In this document: piece after piece, positions 18,967-27,879 of the stretch
Layout of the letters: each line of letters starts with the position of its first letter
How positions within the stretch are numbered: the first letter of the stretch is position 1
Origin: CAVZRC01 sp963777695
Lineage (GTDB): Bacteria > Planctomycetota > Planctomycetia > Isosphaerales > Isosphaeraceae
NCBI GenBank assembly: GCA_963777695.1
Contig: CAVZRC010000004.1
Span: 1 to 64,000, forward strand
Direction of reading: 5' to 3'
Length of the DNA: 64,000 nucleotides
Program-made: the position numbers and the translations under genes
Notes under the pieces: generated by a model
What the model was told of the DNA's origin: nothing
Database searches by the model: none
The model's input: only the letters and a program-made list of their open reading frames with translations

Positions 18967-20292
18967 TCAGTCCGCGAGCTTCACCTCCACCGGGGCGCGC
19001 TCGAAGTTGTCGGCCGTCATCAGGACTTGGGGTTTCATGGCGCCGAGGGCGGCGATGAAACGGTCGGGGATGATCTGAAGACGGGCGTTGTAGAAGGTGA
19101 CGCTATCGTTGAAATAGCCCCGAGCAAGCGCGATACGCTGTTCGGTGTCCACCAGGTTCTGATGCAGATGCCGGAAGGAGCTGTTGGCCTTGAGTTCGGG
19201 ATAACGCTCCCGGATGGCACCGACGATCGCCGTGGCGGCTTGCGGGTCGGGCCCGGGTTCTCCGGGGCGGGTGGCGATCAACTGATTGCGGAGGTAGGCC
19301 AGTTCGTCTTGTAACGTTCGTTCGTAGTTGCGCATGCCTTGGACGATGGCCAGGAGGTTGGGAATGAGGTCGTGGCGACGCTTCAGTTGCACGTCCACAT
19401 TGGCCCACGCCTGCTGGACCCGACGCCGGAGCGAGACCATGCTGTTATAGACCATCCCGATCCAGCCCAGCAGCCACGCCACGACGAAGACCGACCCGAC
19501 GCTGACATAGAGGGTGACATTGTCCGCGATGGGGCGATGCCGGGCCGCGTCGCGGATCATGAAGCCGCCGGCCGCGAACACGACCCCGAGAAGACCGATG
19601 AGCCAGAATTGCCAGGCAAGGCCGCGGCGCACCTGTTCCTGGCTGCGCGTCGAGATCAGGAAGGTCTCGGCCTGCGGGGCGTGCGCGATCTCCGGTGCGA
19701 CCAGGTCTTCGCGTTCGCGAGCCTGACCGACCACATAGAGCGGGGCATGCAGCGGGATGGCGTACTCGACGAAGCGGCGGCGGTGGTCGGAATCGGCGAC
19801 GGCCCTGGCCGGGCCCTTGTCGTAGTAGAGAGGATCGCCGCGCCCGCACGAATAGTCGAAGGTCGTCACGGCCTGGACCTCGGCCTTTTCCGGCTGGATC
19901 CGGATGATGCCACAGTCATCGTGGAGGTAGAAGGGGATCGTGTCGCCGCCCTGTGCGACCGTCGTCGAGCCGCTCTCGGTCCGCGTCCGCGTCTGGGTGT
20001 TGCCTTGACTATCGGTATACGTCTCCGTGACCGTGCGCGACCAGTGCTCGTCCACTTGCCAGTGATAATAGACGCAAGCTTGCTCGGCGAGAAAGCTGAT
20101 GAGCGGCCGTTCGACCTCCGCGGTGCCCTTGAGGGCCACCAGGCCGATGAATACGCCGGTGGTCTTGGAGGTGGGCAGGTCGGAGACGAGGCGATGGCGT
20201 CGACCGGCACGCAGGGCCAGGAACAAGAACAGCCAGGCCAGTAGACCGCCGAGGGACGGCAATCCATAAGTAATGAACAGATTCTCGTTCAC
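18967..20292 (-). CDS. Membrane protein with GIDE-like and LemA domains
   Basis: About 441 residues. The N-terminal membrane segment (GGLLAWLFLFLALRAG) is followed by a region like the GIDE/MULAN E3-ligase-associated domain (VALKGTAEVERPLISFLAEQACVYY, then a Thr-rich insert), two further hydrophobic spans (GLLGVVFAAGGFMI and VFVVAWLLGWIGMVY), then a LemA domain (YNSMVSLRRRVQQAWANVDVQL, RRHDLIPNLLAIV, RFIAALGAMKP). LemA proteins are membrane proteins of poorly known function. Start taken as GTG 20292; the frame is open to 20388, which would overlap mutT by 22 bases. No E3 activity is implied for a bacterium. Confidence 0.7.
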   Translation of the reverse strand: MNENLFITYGLPSLGGLLAWLFLFLALRAGRRHRLVSDLPTSKTTGVFIGLVALKGTAEVERPLISFLAEQACVYYHWQVDEHWSRTVTETYTDSQGNTQTRTRTESGSTTVAQGGDTIPFYLHDDCGIIRIQPEKAEVQAVTTFDYSCGRGDPLYYDKGPARAVADSDHRRRFVEYAIPLHAPLYVVGQAREREDLVAPEIAHAPQAETFLISTRSQEQVRRGLAWQFWLIGLLGVVFAAGGFMIRDAARHRPIADNVTLYVSVGSVFVVAWLLGWIGMVYNSMVSLRRRVQQAWANVDVQLKRRHDLIPNLLAIVQGMRNYERTLQDELAYLRNQLIATRPGEPGPDPQAATAIVGAIRERYPELKANSSFRHLHQNLVDTEQRIALARGYFNDSVTFYNARLQIIPDRFIAALGAMKPQVLMTADNFERAPVEVKLAD

Positions 20293-20366
20293 TGCTCGCG
20301 TTGCTCCCGCTGATTTCTTCGCCCCGATGATTCCGAGATCGGCCTGCCCCGGGCTCGGGTCGTGAA

Positions 20367-20820
20367 TCACGGAGCCGCTTGTTCCCACTCGTGCCCTCTT
20401 CGACTCCCGCCGGTGGCATGCTCTCGGGCGAGCTCCGCGACGACGTCCTCATTGGCCTCGGGGAATCGGAGTGCGGCGAGTTGGTCGGCCGGCACCCACC
20501 GGAAGCCCGTGCCCTCGGCCGGCTCGGAAGCCGGATCCTCGGTCGTGCAGTCGTAGAAATGCAGCTCGACGAGGCCGTGCGGATATCGGTGGGTCGTGAC
20601 GCGGCGGAGCGATCCGACGACGACTGCGCAGGCCGATCTCCTCCAGGCATTCGCGGGCCGTAGTCCGGGCGAGGTCCTCGCCCGGCTCGCACTTGCCACC
20701 GGGGAATTCCCAGTAGCCGGCATAGACGGTCCCCGCTGGCCGCCGTCGCACCAAGAAGCGGTCCTCGCGGCGGATGACCCCGATCCCCACCGGGATCGGC
20801 TTTTCGGGAGGCTCGGTCAT
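20367..20820 (-). CDS. NUDIX hydrolase, MutT-like, frameshifted
   Basis: About 150 residues. The Nudix box is complete: GGKCEPGEDLARTTARECLE then EIGL, matching Gx5Ex7REUxEExGU. The flanks IPVGIGVIRREDRFLVRRRP and WEFPGG are MutT-like, and the C-terminal part contains HGLVELHFYDC and GFRWVPADQLAALRFPEAN, as in 8-oxo-dGTP diphosphatases. One indel near 20625-20635, just after the Nudix box, joins the two frames. The start ATG overlaps the fabI stop by four bases (ATGA), so translation is probably coupled to fabI. The exact nucleotide substrate cannot be read from sequence. Confidence 0.8.
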
Positions 20821-21693
20821 AGGCGTTTCAGCTCGTCGTCGTTGAGGAGCGCGGCGGCCAGCTCGGGATTGGCGGCCTGGACCTTGCCCAGGATCAGCGC
20901 CTTGACCTTCTCGATGGCCCGCCCGGGCGAGCCCATGACGTTATAGCCGCAATCCACGTGGAGGATCTCGCCGGTGATCCCGCTGGCCAGGTCTGAGAGC
21001 AGGAACATCCCGGTGGCGCCAACCTCTTCGCGGGTGATGTTGCGGTCCATCGGCGAGGCCATCTCGTAGAGCCCGGCGAGCTTGTCGAAATCGCCGACGG
21101 CCGACGCGGCCAGGGTCTTGACCGGCCCGGCGGAGACAGCATTGACCCGGATCTTCTTCGGCCCCAGGTCGAATGCGAGGTACTTGACCGCGGCGTCGAG
21201 AGCCGCCTTGCAGACGCCCATCAGGTTGTATCCGGGCACGACCCGCTCGCCGCCGAAATAGGTCATCGTGACGATCGAGCCCCCCTCGGGCATCGACTCG
21301 GCCGCGTGCCGCGACACGATCGCCAGCGAGTAAACGCTGATGTCCATCGCCGTCTTGAAGCCCTCACGCCCGGCGTTGACGAACGGACATTTGATGTCCT
21401 CCATCGGCGCGAACGCGATCGAGTGGAGGACGAAGTCGAGCGAGCCGAAGGTCTCGCGCCTGCGAGAACACCCGGGCCACATCCTCGTCTTTCTGGATGT
21501 CGCAGGGGGTGACAAGTTTGGCACCGATGGGATCGACCGCCTTGCGGACCCGGCGCTCCATCTTGTCGCCCGGCAGGTGGGTGAAGCCGAGGTCGGCCCC
21601 TTCATCGTGGAGCTTCTTGGCGATCGACCAGGCGATGCTGAAATCATTGGCAACGCCCAGGATCAGCCCTTTTTTCCCCGTGAACAGTCCCAT
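20817..21693 (-). CDS. fabI: Enoyl-[acyl-carrier-protein] reductase FabI, frameshifted
   Basis: About 292 residues. Short-chain reductase that completes the fatty-acid elongation cycle with NADH. LILGVANDFSIAWSIAK is the dinucleotide-binding start, LHSIAFAP follows, and YNLMGVCKAALDAAVKYLA carries the FabI Tyr-x6-Lys site (Y and K present). RVNAVSAGPVKTLAA and ILHVDCGYNVMG complete the fold. After the usual end there are about 30 extra residues (VKALILGKVQAANPE...). The break near 21465 reads GCGCGAGACC; two more bases (a lost CG) give QARETFGSLDFVLHSIAF. Start ATG 21693 follows GAAGGGACC. mutT follows with a four-base overlap. Confidence 0.9.
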
Positions 21694-21812
21694 GCGCCGG
21701 TCCCTTCTCTAAGTTCGGCAGTTGGCAGTGAATCTCGGAAACCTGGCAGTAGGTCCGGTCACTCGATCGGAGAGGCTATGGATTCGCAGTCATCGCGAGC
21801 GAGTTGAGCAGA

Positions 21813-21843
21813 CTGCCTACTGCCTACTGCTTACTGCCTACTG
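21813..21843. repeat. CTGCCTA heptamer repeat
   Basis: CTGCCTA occurs about four times in succession (one unit CTGCTTA) in the gap between fabI and the phosphoesterase. It is a low-complexity tandem repeat; the rest of this 180-base gap also carries GGCAGT units. Confidence 0.7.
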
Positions 21844-21877
21844 TATTTGAGTACGATACCCGGACTCGCCAGCCGGC

Positions 21878-22501
21878 TCAACTGGAACCTACCTCGCGGA
21901 GATCGAAGGGGGTGAGCACGTCGGCCTCGGTATCATAGACGGCGCACCAGCCGTCGCAGACGGCGGCGACGACCACGAGGTGGCGTCGGTCGCGGTCGAA
22001 CCGGATCGGCCGATCGCCCGACCAGTCGAGTGGGCCCTCGGGGGTCACGGCCCGCCATCGGTGGAAATGACCCACGAACATCCGGTGGTGGGGGAATGAG
22101 CTCGAAGTTCCGCGCGAGGTCCTCGGCGGTCTCGGGGATCGGCTCGCCGTACCATGGCTGGGTGATATCCGTGGGATCGAGGCAAGGCAGGACATGGCCC
22201 AGGAGCACGCCTTCGACCTCCTTGCGGGCCTCGAGCGCCGCATGTAGTCGAGGCTCCTCCAGTCGAAGATCCGCTCGACGGAATCGCCCCGGCCGGCGAA
22301 GAGGCCGAACTCGTGGTTGCCCCAGACGCCCTCCACGTCGGCCTCGCGGAGCAGGTTGACGGCCTCGGCGAACCGCGCCCCGGTCTCGAAGATGTCGCCG
22401 AGCGTGAACAGCCTGTCGACCCCTTCCCGGCGGCACCGCGCGATCGACCGAGACAGTCGATCGACGTCCTCGTGGATATCGGCCAGGAGCCCTATACGCA
22501 T
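21878..22501 (-). CDS. Calcineurin-like metallophosphoesterase
   Basis: 207 residues. Metal-binding motifs are in order: LLADIHED (D-x-H), LGDIFETG (GD), VWGNHEFG (GNHE) and, near the end, FVGHFHRW (GHxH). This is the YfcE/MJ0936-like single-domain phosphoesterase layout; the substrate is unknown. The middle is out of frame: two compensating indels near 22243 and 22095 are needed to read YMRALEARKEVEGVLLGHVL through ELIPHHRMFVG. The start ATG has GGGGAGG about ten bases upstream. It stands alone between the fabI cluster and the glycosyltransferases. Confidence 0.8.
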   Translation of the reverse strand: MRIGLLADIHEDVDRLSRSIARCRREGVDRLFTLGDIFETGARFAEAVNLLREADVEGVWGNHEFGLFAGRGDSVERIFDWRSLDYMRRSRPARRSKACSWAMSCLASIPRISPSHGTASRSPRPPRTSRGTSSSFPHHRMFVGHFHRWRAVTPEGPLDWSGDRPIRFDRDRRHLVVVAAVCDGWCAVYDTEADVLTPFDLREVGSS

Positions 22502-22575
22502 CGGGATGCTTCCTCCCCAGGGTCTCGGCGCCTGGCGTTGAAAACAACCAAATCAATTCCGTGGATGCCGTGTCG

Positions 22576-22600
22576 GTGCGGGGTCTCCCGACCCGTGCCC
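22576..22600. repeat. Palindromic repeat, partial family member
   Basis: The GGGTCTCCCGACCC hairpin followed by GTGCCC resembles the palindromes at 14450, 24756 and 25467. It is in the 265-base gap upstream of the first glycosyltransferase. No other element was recognised in the gap. Confidence 0.5.
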
Positions 22601-22766
22601 GACAATTGCGGCAGAAACGCGATGGATTCCGTTTTACAATCTAACCCTGCAACAACGATTCCCGATCGGGCCTGGCATCCGAAAGCACGATCGCTGGATA
22701 GTATAGCCATTGCAGCAAGACTTCGAGACGCTTGCAAAATTCTCTCGGCGGCGAGGTGGTGGGACG

Positions 22767-24076
22767 ATGGTTCGAGGGCCGGCGGGCAACCCGAACGGAC
22801 CGGGATTCCGGGCCTGGCTGACGAAGCCTCGGCGATACAACGTGACCGTCGAGACCTGGACCTGGCTGGCCGTCGCGGCCGGGGTGATCGTCCGGCTGCT
22901 GGAATACGCCACGTTCCGACGGCTCTACATGGATGAGGCATCGCTGCTCGAGAATCTCGATGCCCTGTCGGTCTTCGACTTCCGGACGGTCTTGACCGAA
23001 TACCAACTGGCCCCGCCGGGGTTCCTGGTGCTCGAGCGGCTGATGGTCCGCTTGCCGCTGAACGACGTGCTGGAGGCCCGGCTGTTCCCGCTGATCTTCG
23101 GCATCGCCTCAATGTTCCTGTTCCGATCGACGGCCCGACGCTACCTGACCCCCCGCGCCGTCCCGATCGCGACGGGACTCTTCGCCCTGGCGGACTGGCT
23201 GATCTATTACTCGGCAGAGATCAAGCAGTACTCGTGCGACCTGATGCTGACCCTGATCGCACTCCAACTGGCGGCCTGGGCGGGATCGGAATCGGGATCG
23301 GAGTCGGAGTCGTCCACGGCCTCGCGCCGGCTGATAGCGATCGCCGGCTTCGGCGTCGTCGGGGTCTGGTTCTCGTATCCGCTGGTCCTGGTGCTCGCGG
23401 GCGTCGGGACGTACCTGATCGCGGTGGCGGCGAGCCGCAAGGCCTGGGGCCAATTCCTCGGCCTGGCGGCGATCGGCATGGCCTGGTTGGCGAGCTCCGC
23501 GGCGTGCTACGCGATCTCGCACCGAATCCTGAGCAAGGAGCGCTTCATCTGGGACTGGTGGGACTTCGCCTTCTTGCCCATCCCCCCGCGTTCATTTGCC
23601 GACGTCGCGAAAGACTTCTGGGCGATCCTCAATGCCTTCGACAGCCCGGCGAGCCTGTTGACGCCTCTTGGAGTGGTCCCCTCGGCGTTCCTCGCGATGG
23701 GGCTTTTCCTACTGGGAGGGGTGGTGCTGGTGCGGCGATGGCCGGGTGGACTGTATCTGCTCGTGTCGCCGATCCTCTTCGCGCTGGCGGCCTCGGCGCT
23801 GCACCAGTATCCGTTCCACGGCCGGCTGCTGATCTTCCTCGTCCCCTCGTTCCACATGCTGGTCGGCGAGGGGGCCGTGGCCTTGACCCGTCGCGGCGGC
23901 CGATGGCTGACGCCCGTGATGGCCGCCCTGCTGCTGTTCCAGCCGGCTTCCGACGTCCTCTGGCAGCTCTTCATCCCGACGCCGAAACACGCCGGTTACG
24001 ACTCGCACGGCGACCTGCGCCCGACCTGCTCGATTATCTTGAAGCGCAGCGCTCCCACCGGCGTCCGAAACCATGA
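22767..24076 (+). CDS. Multi-pass membrane glycosyltransferase, GT-C/PMT-like
   Basis: About 437 residues with many hydrophobic spans (WLAVAAGVIVRLLEYA, AFLAMGLFLLGGVVLV and others). LYMDEASLLENL near the start is the acidic (D/E)E motif expected in the first periplasmic loop of GT-C transferases of the ArnT/PMT class, which use polyprenyl-phosphate sugars. Start ATG 22767 chosen because the signal-like region follows it directly. One G is missing near 24022: CCGGACC gives the ending RPDLLDYLEAQRSHRRPKP and a stop at 24076. That stop overlaps the start of the next glycosyltransferase in an ATGA, so the two are co-translated and likely act in one pathway of surface glycan assembly. Confidence 0.75.
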
Positions 24077-25767
24077 GTCGACACGACACGCCCTCGGCCT
24101 TCTCGCCACCCAAAGCCGGATGGATCCTGGCCGGGATCGCCGCGGTCGCGACCGGCCTGCGCCTCTACCAACTCGGCCGGCTGAGCTTCTGGTACGACGA
24201 GGTGGTGACGATGCGACTGGCGCGGGCAGGAAGCCCCGCCGCCTTGATCGCACGGCTCTTCGAGATCGACGCGACCCGGGCGCCGCTGCATCCATTGCTG
24301 CTGGAGCTCTGGACGCAAGCCTTCGGCCCGTCGGAGGCCGCGGCGCGGGGGTTCAGCGTCGTCTGCGGCGTCGCGACGGTCCTGGTGATCTTCGCGATCG
24401 CCCGCGCCGCGTTCGACACCCCGACGGGCTTCTGGGCCGCCTGGCTGGCGGCGCTGAGCCCGGCGTTGATCGTCTACGCGCGCGAGGCCCGGATGTATGC
24501 CTGGCTGGTCCTGGTCACCGGCCTGAGCTGGTGGCTATTGCTGGTCGTGCGCCGCGGTTTGGCAAGTGGCGAGTGGCAAGTGGCGAGTGGCGAGTTCGAG
24601 CCCCTAACGATCGAAGTGGGCACGCGCGGGGCCCCCCCCCAGTCCCCCCTTCGTAAGGGGGGGAGAAGGAACGCTCCTACGTCCCCCCCTTACGAAGGGG
24701 GGGTCAGGGGGGGTGCATTCGCATCACATTCTGGTGCGTATGCAACTCACACGCTGGGCGCGGGTCTCCTGACCCCGCCCGGGGACCGACCGAAGGTCTC
24801 CTGGCCCCTCCTTGCTGCCTACGCGGTCAGCCTGATCGCCCTGATCTATTCCCACCCCCTGGGACTGCTGATGGCCGGGACGCTGGCCCTGGCCGCTTTG
24901 ATCGCCTTCGGCTCGTGGCGTCGATGGCTGGCCGTCCACCTGGCCGTGGCCGCCGTCACCGCGCCATGGGTCGGCAATTACCTCGATCATCCGCCCGAAT
25001 TCCTGAGCGACCCGCCGACGCTCCGGTTCCTGCTGGGCACGCCGATCGGGTTCATCGGCGGCGACTCCCGGGTCTTGGTCGGCCTCGCCGTGGTGATCGC
25101 ATGGGGCATCGCGCGACGGGTCGCAGCCCGCGACGACCGCGGGCGTTGGCGGATCGTGCCCGGCTCCTGGATCGCCCCGGTCTTCCTGCTCCTCTGGTTG
25201 ATCCTGCCCCCGCTGGCTCTTTACCTCTACTCGCGGATCGTTCATCCGATCTTCGGCCCGGCGCGATACACGGTCTTCGTGGCCCCGGCGTACCTGATCC
25301 TGGTCGCAATGGGCCTGACCCGTCTGCCGGCGGCGGTCCGGTATCCCCTGGCGGTGGCCCTGACGATCCTCGCCGCGTCGGAGCTCGGTTCGAAGGTCTA
25401 TGATCCGGCGCTCAAGGCCGATTGGCGGGGCTTCTCGGCCGCGCTCGCCGCAAGGATCGAAGACGAGGGCGGGGTCGGGAGACCCGCGCCCGGCGCCTCG
25501 ACCCTGCTGATCGTGGCGACGACCAATCCGGATCGGAACGTCGAGGTCGAGACGGCGCGGTATTACCTGCCGATCGGTTGCGAGGCGATCGCCCTCAACG
25601 AAGCCACGCCGGATCGACTCTCCCGGACCCGTGCGGGCGAGGTCTATCTGGCCATCGGCACGCGAGGAGGCGTACCGGCCATCGCGGTCCCGGACCGGGT
25701 CGGCCCTTACCGATTCCGCGCCGACCGAAGTTATCCCGGCTTAATGATCTACCGGGCCGAGGACTGA
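24073..25767 (+). CDS. Multi-pass membrane glycosyltransferase, GT-C/PMT-like, with repeat insertions
   Basis: 564 residues. AGIAAVATGLRLYQLG then FWYDEVVTMRLA is the GT-C first-loop motif with Asp-Glu, followed by DATRAPLHPLLLELW. About ten membrane spans follow. Residues about 165-240 (24559-24790) look foreign: they are coded by a tandem GTGGCGAG repeat, two inverted poly-C/poly-G hairpins and a palindrome, giving low-complexity text such as GEWQVASGEFEP and PTSPPYEGGVRGG between two membrane spans. The palindrome recurs inverted at 25467, coding GGVGRPAPG. The frame stays open through all of these, so the gene tolerates them, probably in a loop. Partner of the preceding gene through a four-base overlap. 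Confidence 0.75.
   Translation: MSRHDTPSAFSPPKAGWILAGIAAVATGLRLYQLGRLSFWYDEVVTMRLARAGSPAALIARLFEIDATRAPLHPLLLELWTQAFGPSEAAARGFSVVCGVATVLVIFAIARAAFDTPTGFWAAWLAALSPALIVYAREARMYAWLVLVTGLSWWLLLVVRRGLASGEWQVASGEFEPLTIEVGTRGAPPQSPLRKGGRRNAPTSPPYEGGVRGGAFASHSGAYATHTLGAGLLTPPGDRPKVSWPLLAAYAVSLIALIYSHPLGLLMAGTLALAALIAFGSWRRWLAVHLAVAAVTAPWVGNYLDHPPEFLSDPPTLRFLLGTPIGFIGGDSRVLVGLAVVIAWGIARRVAARDDRGRWRIVPGSWIAPVFLLLWLILPPLALYLYSRIVHPIFGPARYTVFVAPAYLILVAMGLTRLPAAVRYPLAVALTILAASELGSKVYDPALKADWRGFSAALAARIEDEGGVGRPAPGASTLLIVATTNPDRNVEVETARYYLPIGCEAIALNEATPDRLSRTRAGEVYLAIGTRGGVPAIAVPDRVGPYRFRADRSYPGLMIYRAED
24559..24597. repeat. Tandem repeat GTGGCGA/GTGGCAA inside a coding region
   Basis: GGCAAGTGGCGAGTGGCAAG continues as TGGCGAGTGGCGAG: seven-base units repeated about five times in frame with the glycosyltransferase. 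The same unit appears at 13364-13376 and, on the other strand, at 28638-28657 just before pxpC. Confidence 0.8.
24644..24703. repeat. Pair of inverted poly-C/poly-G hairpins inside a coding region
   Basis: CCCCCCTTCGTAAGGGGGGG (24644-24663) and a near-identical inverted copy with core CCCTTACGAAGGG (24683-24703) flank 19 bases. Each is itself palindromic. Such C6TTCGTAAG6 units are widespread intergenic repeats in other bacteria, and here they are read through by the glycosyltransferase frame. Confidence 0.8.
24756..24780. repeat. Palindromic repeat inside a coding region, copy 1
   Basis: GGGCGCGGGTCTCCTGACCC followed by CGCCC. Its reverse complement matches 25467-25491 in 24 of 25 positions by eye. 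Confidence 0.8.
25467..25491. repeat. Palindromic repeat inside a coding region, copy 2 (inverted)
   Basis: GGGCGGGGTCGGGAGACCCG followed by CGCCC. It is the inverted partner of 24756-24780, again in frame, coding GGVGRPAPG within the C-terminal part of the glycosyltransferase. Confidence 0.8.
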
Positions 25768-27072
25768 TCGCCTCGGCCGTTGCGGGGCGGCGGGCTCGGC
25801 GGCCTTGGGCGCCTCGACCTGGGCGGGAGCTTTGGGAGCCTGGCCCCCAGCAAAGTCCCGGGCGGGCTCCAGGACGGGCAGCGCAAGGCTGTCGAGGTCC
25901 TGGTTGAATGCCGAACGGGCCGACTCGAGCGCCTTCTGGGTCGCGGCGCCGATGCGGAGGCTCCGCTCTTTGTACTCCTGTGGGATCGAGCCCAGTCCGA
26001 GCATCTCGACCATGCGGAAGGCCCCCTGGACCTGGGGATCCTCGGCGATCTCCCGGCCCGCCTCGGGCCGGAGCTCGTCGGGCCGGACCGTTGCGGTCCG
26101 GAACCCGAACGGGACCCAACGATCGCCCCCGGCGCGGACCCATAGCGTCGAATCGACCGTCACGCCGCTCATGTCGGGCGCGATCGCGAGTCGCGTCACC
26201 ACGGCGCCGACCCGGCCCTGGGCCGCGACGGCTTGCAGCTTCCCGACCATCGGGTCGGGCTGGCCCTGCGCCTGATCCGGGTCGAGGAGCCGTTTCAGCT
26301 CCGAGATGGCCGTCGTCAGCCCCATGGCATTCATCGGCTGTTCGCCGGCTTTGGTGTCGGGGATGACCATGTCCTGGAACCGGAGGAAGCGAAGGTCCGT
26401 ATCGATCGCGACCTCGGTGGCCGCCCGGCGGCCCAGCCAGAACGTCTCCGACTCTGCAACTATCGGCAAGAGGCGGTCGAGCGGGGCGGGCGCCGCCTTG
26501 CCCGCGGCGTCGGCGGAGTAACCGCGCGACTCCAGCGCGTCCTTCATCTGGTCGACCGACATCGCCTCGGGATCGGGCAATTCGCCCAGCCAGGCCAGGC
26601 GGAGCAACCGTGTGACGGCCGCCGGTCTCCGCGCCATCTCGCGGACCTCGAGATGCGGCAGCCGCACGCTCACCAGGGTCGATCGCGCGAGCGCCTGCGG
26701 ATCCGCCAGCCGCGTCCGCTCCCGGTCGATCCATTGCAGGATGCGGTCATCGGGCCCGCCCCCCGCCGCGGCCGAACGCTCCCGGCGCCAGTCCGCCAGC
26801 CGCTTCAGCCGCAGCTCCGCCGCCCGGTGCATCGCCGGGGCCGTCGATCGATCCCACTGCGCCAGGTGACCCTTGAGGTGCTTCTCCGCCCAATCCCGCC
26901 GCACCAGGAACTCGACCGAGCCGCGGGCACCCGACGTCAACGCGGTCACCAGCCCCATAACAACTGAGCCGTCCCGGAGCGTGATCCGGTCGGCGACGCC
27001 CTCTGCCCCCGCGTCGCGAGGTCCTTCCACACCGATCAGAGAGAGTCCCAGGATCAGGGCATGTCCGATCAT
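25741..27072 (-). CDS. Hypothetical secreted protein
   Basis: 443 residues. MIGHALILGLSLIGVEG looks like a short signal peptide, followed by ITLRDGSVVMGLVTALTSG, a small beta-barrel-like segment seen at the start of many planctomycete periplasmic proteins. The body is helical and charged without recognised motifs, and the end is Pro/Ala-rich (APKAPAQVEAPKAAEPAAPQ). The start ATG has GAGGAAC nine bases upstream. Its 3' end overlaps the 3' end of the convergent glycosyltransferase by 27 bases. No function assigned. Confidence 0.65.
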   Translation of the reverse strand: MIGHALILGLSLIGVEGPRDAGAEGVADRITLRDGSVVMGLVTALTSGARGSVEFLVRRDWAEKHLKGHLAQWDRSTAPAMHRAAELRLKRLADWRRERSAAAGGGPDDRILQWIDRERTRLADPQALARSTLVSVRLPHLEVREMARRPAAVTRLLRLAWLGELPDPEAMSVDQMKDALESRGYSADAAGKAAPAPLDRLLPIVAESETFWLGRRAATEVAIDTDLRFLRFQDMVIPDTKAGEQPMNAMGLTTAISELKRLLDPDQAQGQPDPMVGKLQAVAAQGRVGAVVTRLAIAPDMSGVTVDSTLWVRAGGDRWVPFGFRTATVRPDELRPEAGREIAEDPQVQGAFRMVEMLGLGSIPQEYKERSLRIGAATQKALESARSAFNQDLDSLALPVLEPARDFAGGQAPKAPAQVEAPKAAEPAAPQRPRRSVLGPVDH

Positions 27073-27222
27073 TGCGGATGTTCCTCATTCCGAGAGGCCG
27101 TTACACTGAACCAGACAGTCGCCTGCGATCCGGCGAGGCTGCTCTCAATTATAGGCAGAAGCAAGGCCGGCCGGACGAGGCAAGCCCGGTTAATTCTGAC
27201 CATCGCCGGAGATCCGACCCTG

Positions 27223-27879
27223 ATGACACCGCTTGCGCTCGATCCCCTGGGCGACCGCGCCTACATGGCCCACTTCGCCGTCGAGCGCGACGCCGCCGGC
27301 TGGGCCCTCGCCGTGCGGGGCCGCCAATGGCCTGGGGTCGTCAACGTGGTGCTCGCCTATCGATCGGTCGCGGTCTTCGCCGACCCGGACCGGGTCGACC
27401 TATCGGACCTGGAGTCGCGCCTCCGCACGATCGTCCCCTCGGAGGAATCGGACGAGGAAGGAAACCGACTTGTCATCCCCGTACTCTACGACGGGCCCGA
27501 TCTGGACACGGTGGCCGAATGGCTGGATATAAGCACCGATGAAGTGATCACTCATCACATAAGTGTTGATTATCACGTCTTCGCAATCGGCTTTCTTCCC
27601 GGGTTCCCTTACTCGGGTTATCTCCCCCCTGCCCTGACCGGACTGCCGCGTCGCGAGGCCCCCCGGCTCCGCGTACCGGCCGGCTCGGTCGCCATTGCCG
27701 GTCGACAGACGGGGATCTATCCCGGCGAGTCGCCCGGCGGCTGGCACCTGCTCGGCAGGACACCCCTTTGCATCGTCAACCTGGACGATGGCTATTTCCC
27801 GATCCAGGCCGGCGATCGCATCCAGTTCCAGCCGATCTCATCCGACGATTTCGAGGCCCGACGCCATGATCGCCCCTGA
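27223..27879 (+). CDS. pxpB: 5-oxoprolinase subunit PxpB (KipI family)
   Basis: 218 residues. AIGFLPGFPYSGYLP, LPRREAPRLRVPAGSVAIAG, QTGIYPGESPGGWHLLG and RTP form the KipI/PxpB signature. With PxpA and PxpC it forms the bacterial ATP-dependent 5-oxoprolinase that opens 5-oxo-L-proline to glutamate, removing a damage product of glutamine and glutathione chemistry. Start ATG 27223 has GGAG about 11 bases upstream. pxpA starts inside its last codons (14-base overlap), showing an operon. Confidence 0.9.
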   Translation: MTPLALDPLGDRAYMAHFAVERDAAGWALAVRGRQWPGVVNVVLAYRSVAVFADPDRVDLSDLESRLRTIVPSEESDEEGNRLVIPVLYDGPDLDTVAEWLDISTDEVITHHISVDYHVFAIGFLPGFPYSGYLPPALTGLPRREAPRLRVPAGSVAIAGRQTGIYPGESPGGWHLLGRTPLCIVNLDDGYFPIQAGDRIQFQPISSDDFEARRHDRP

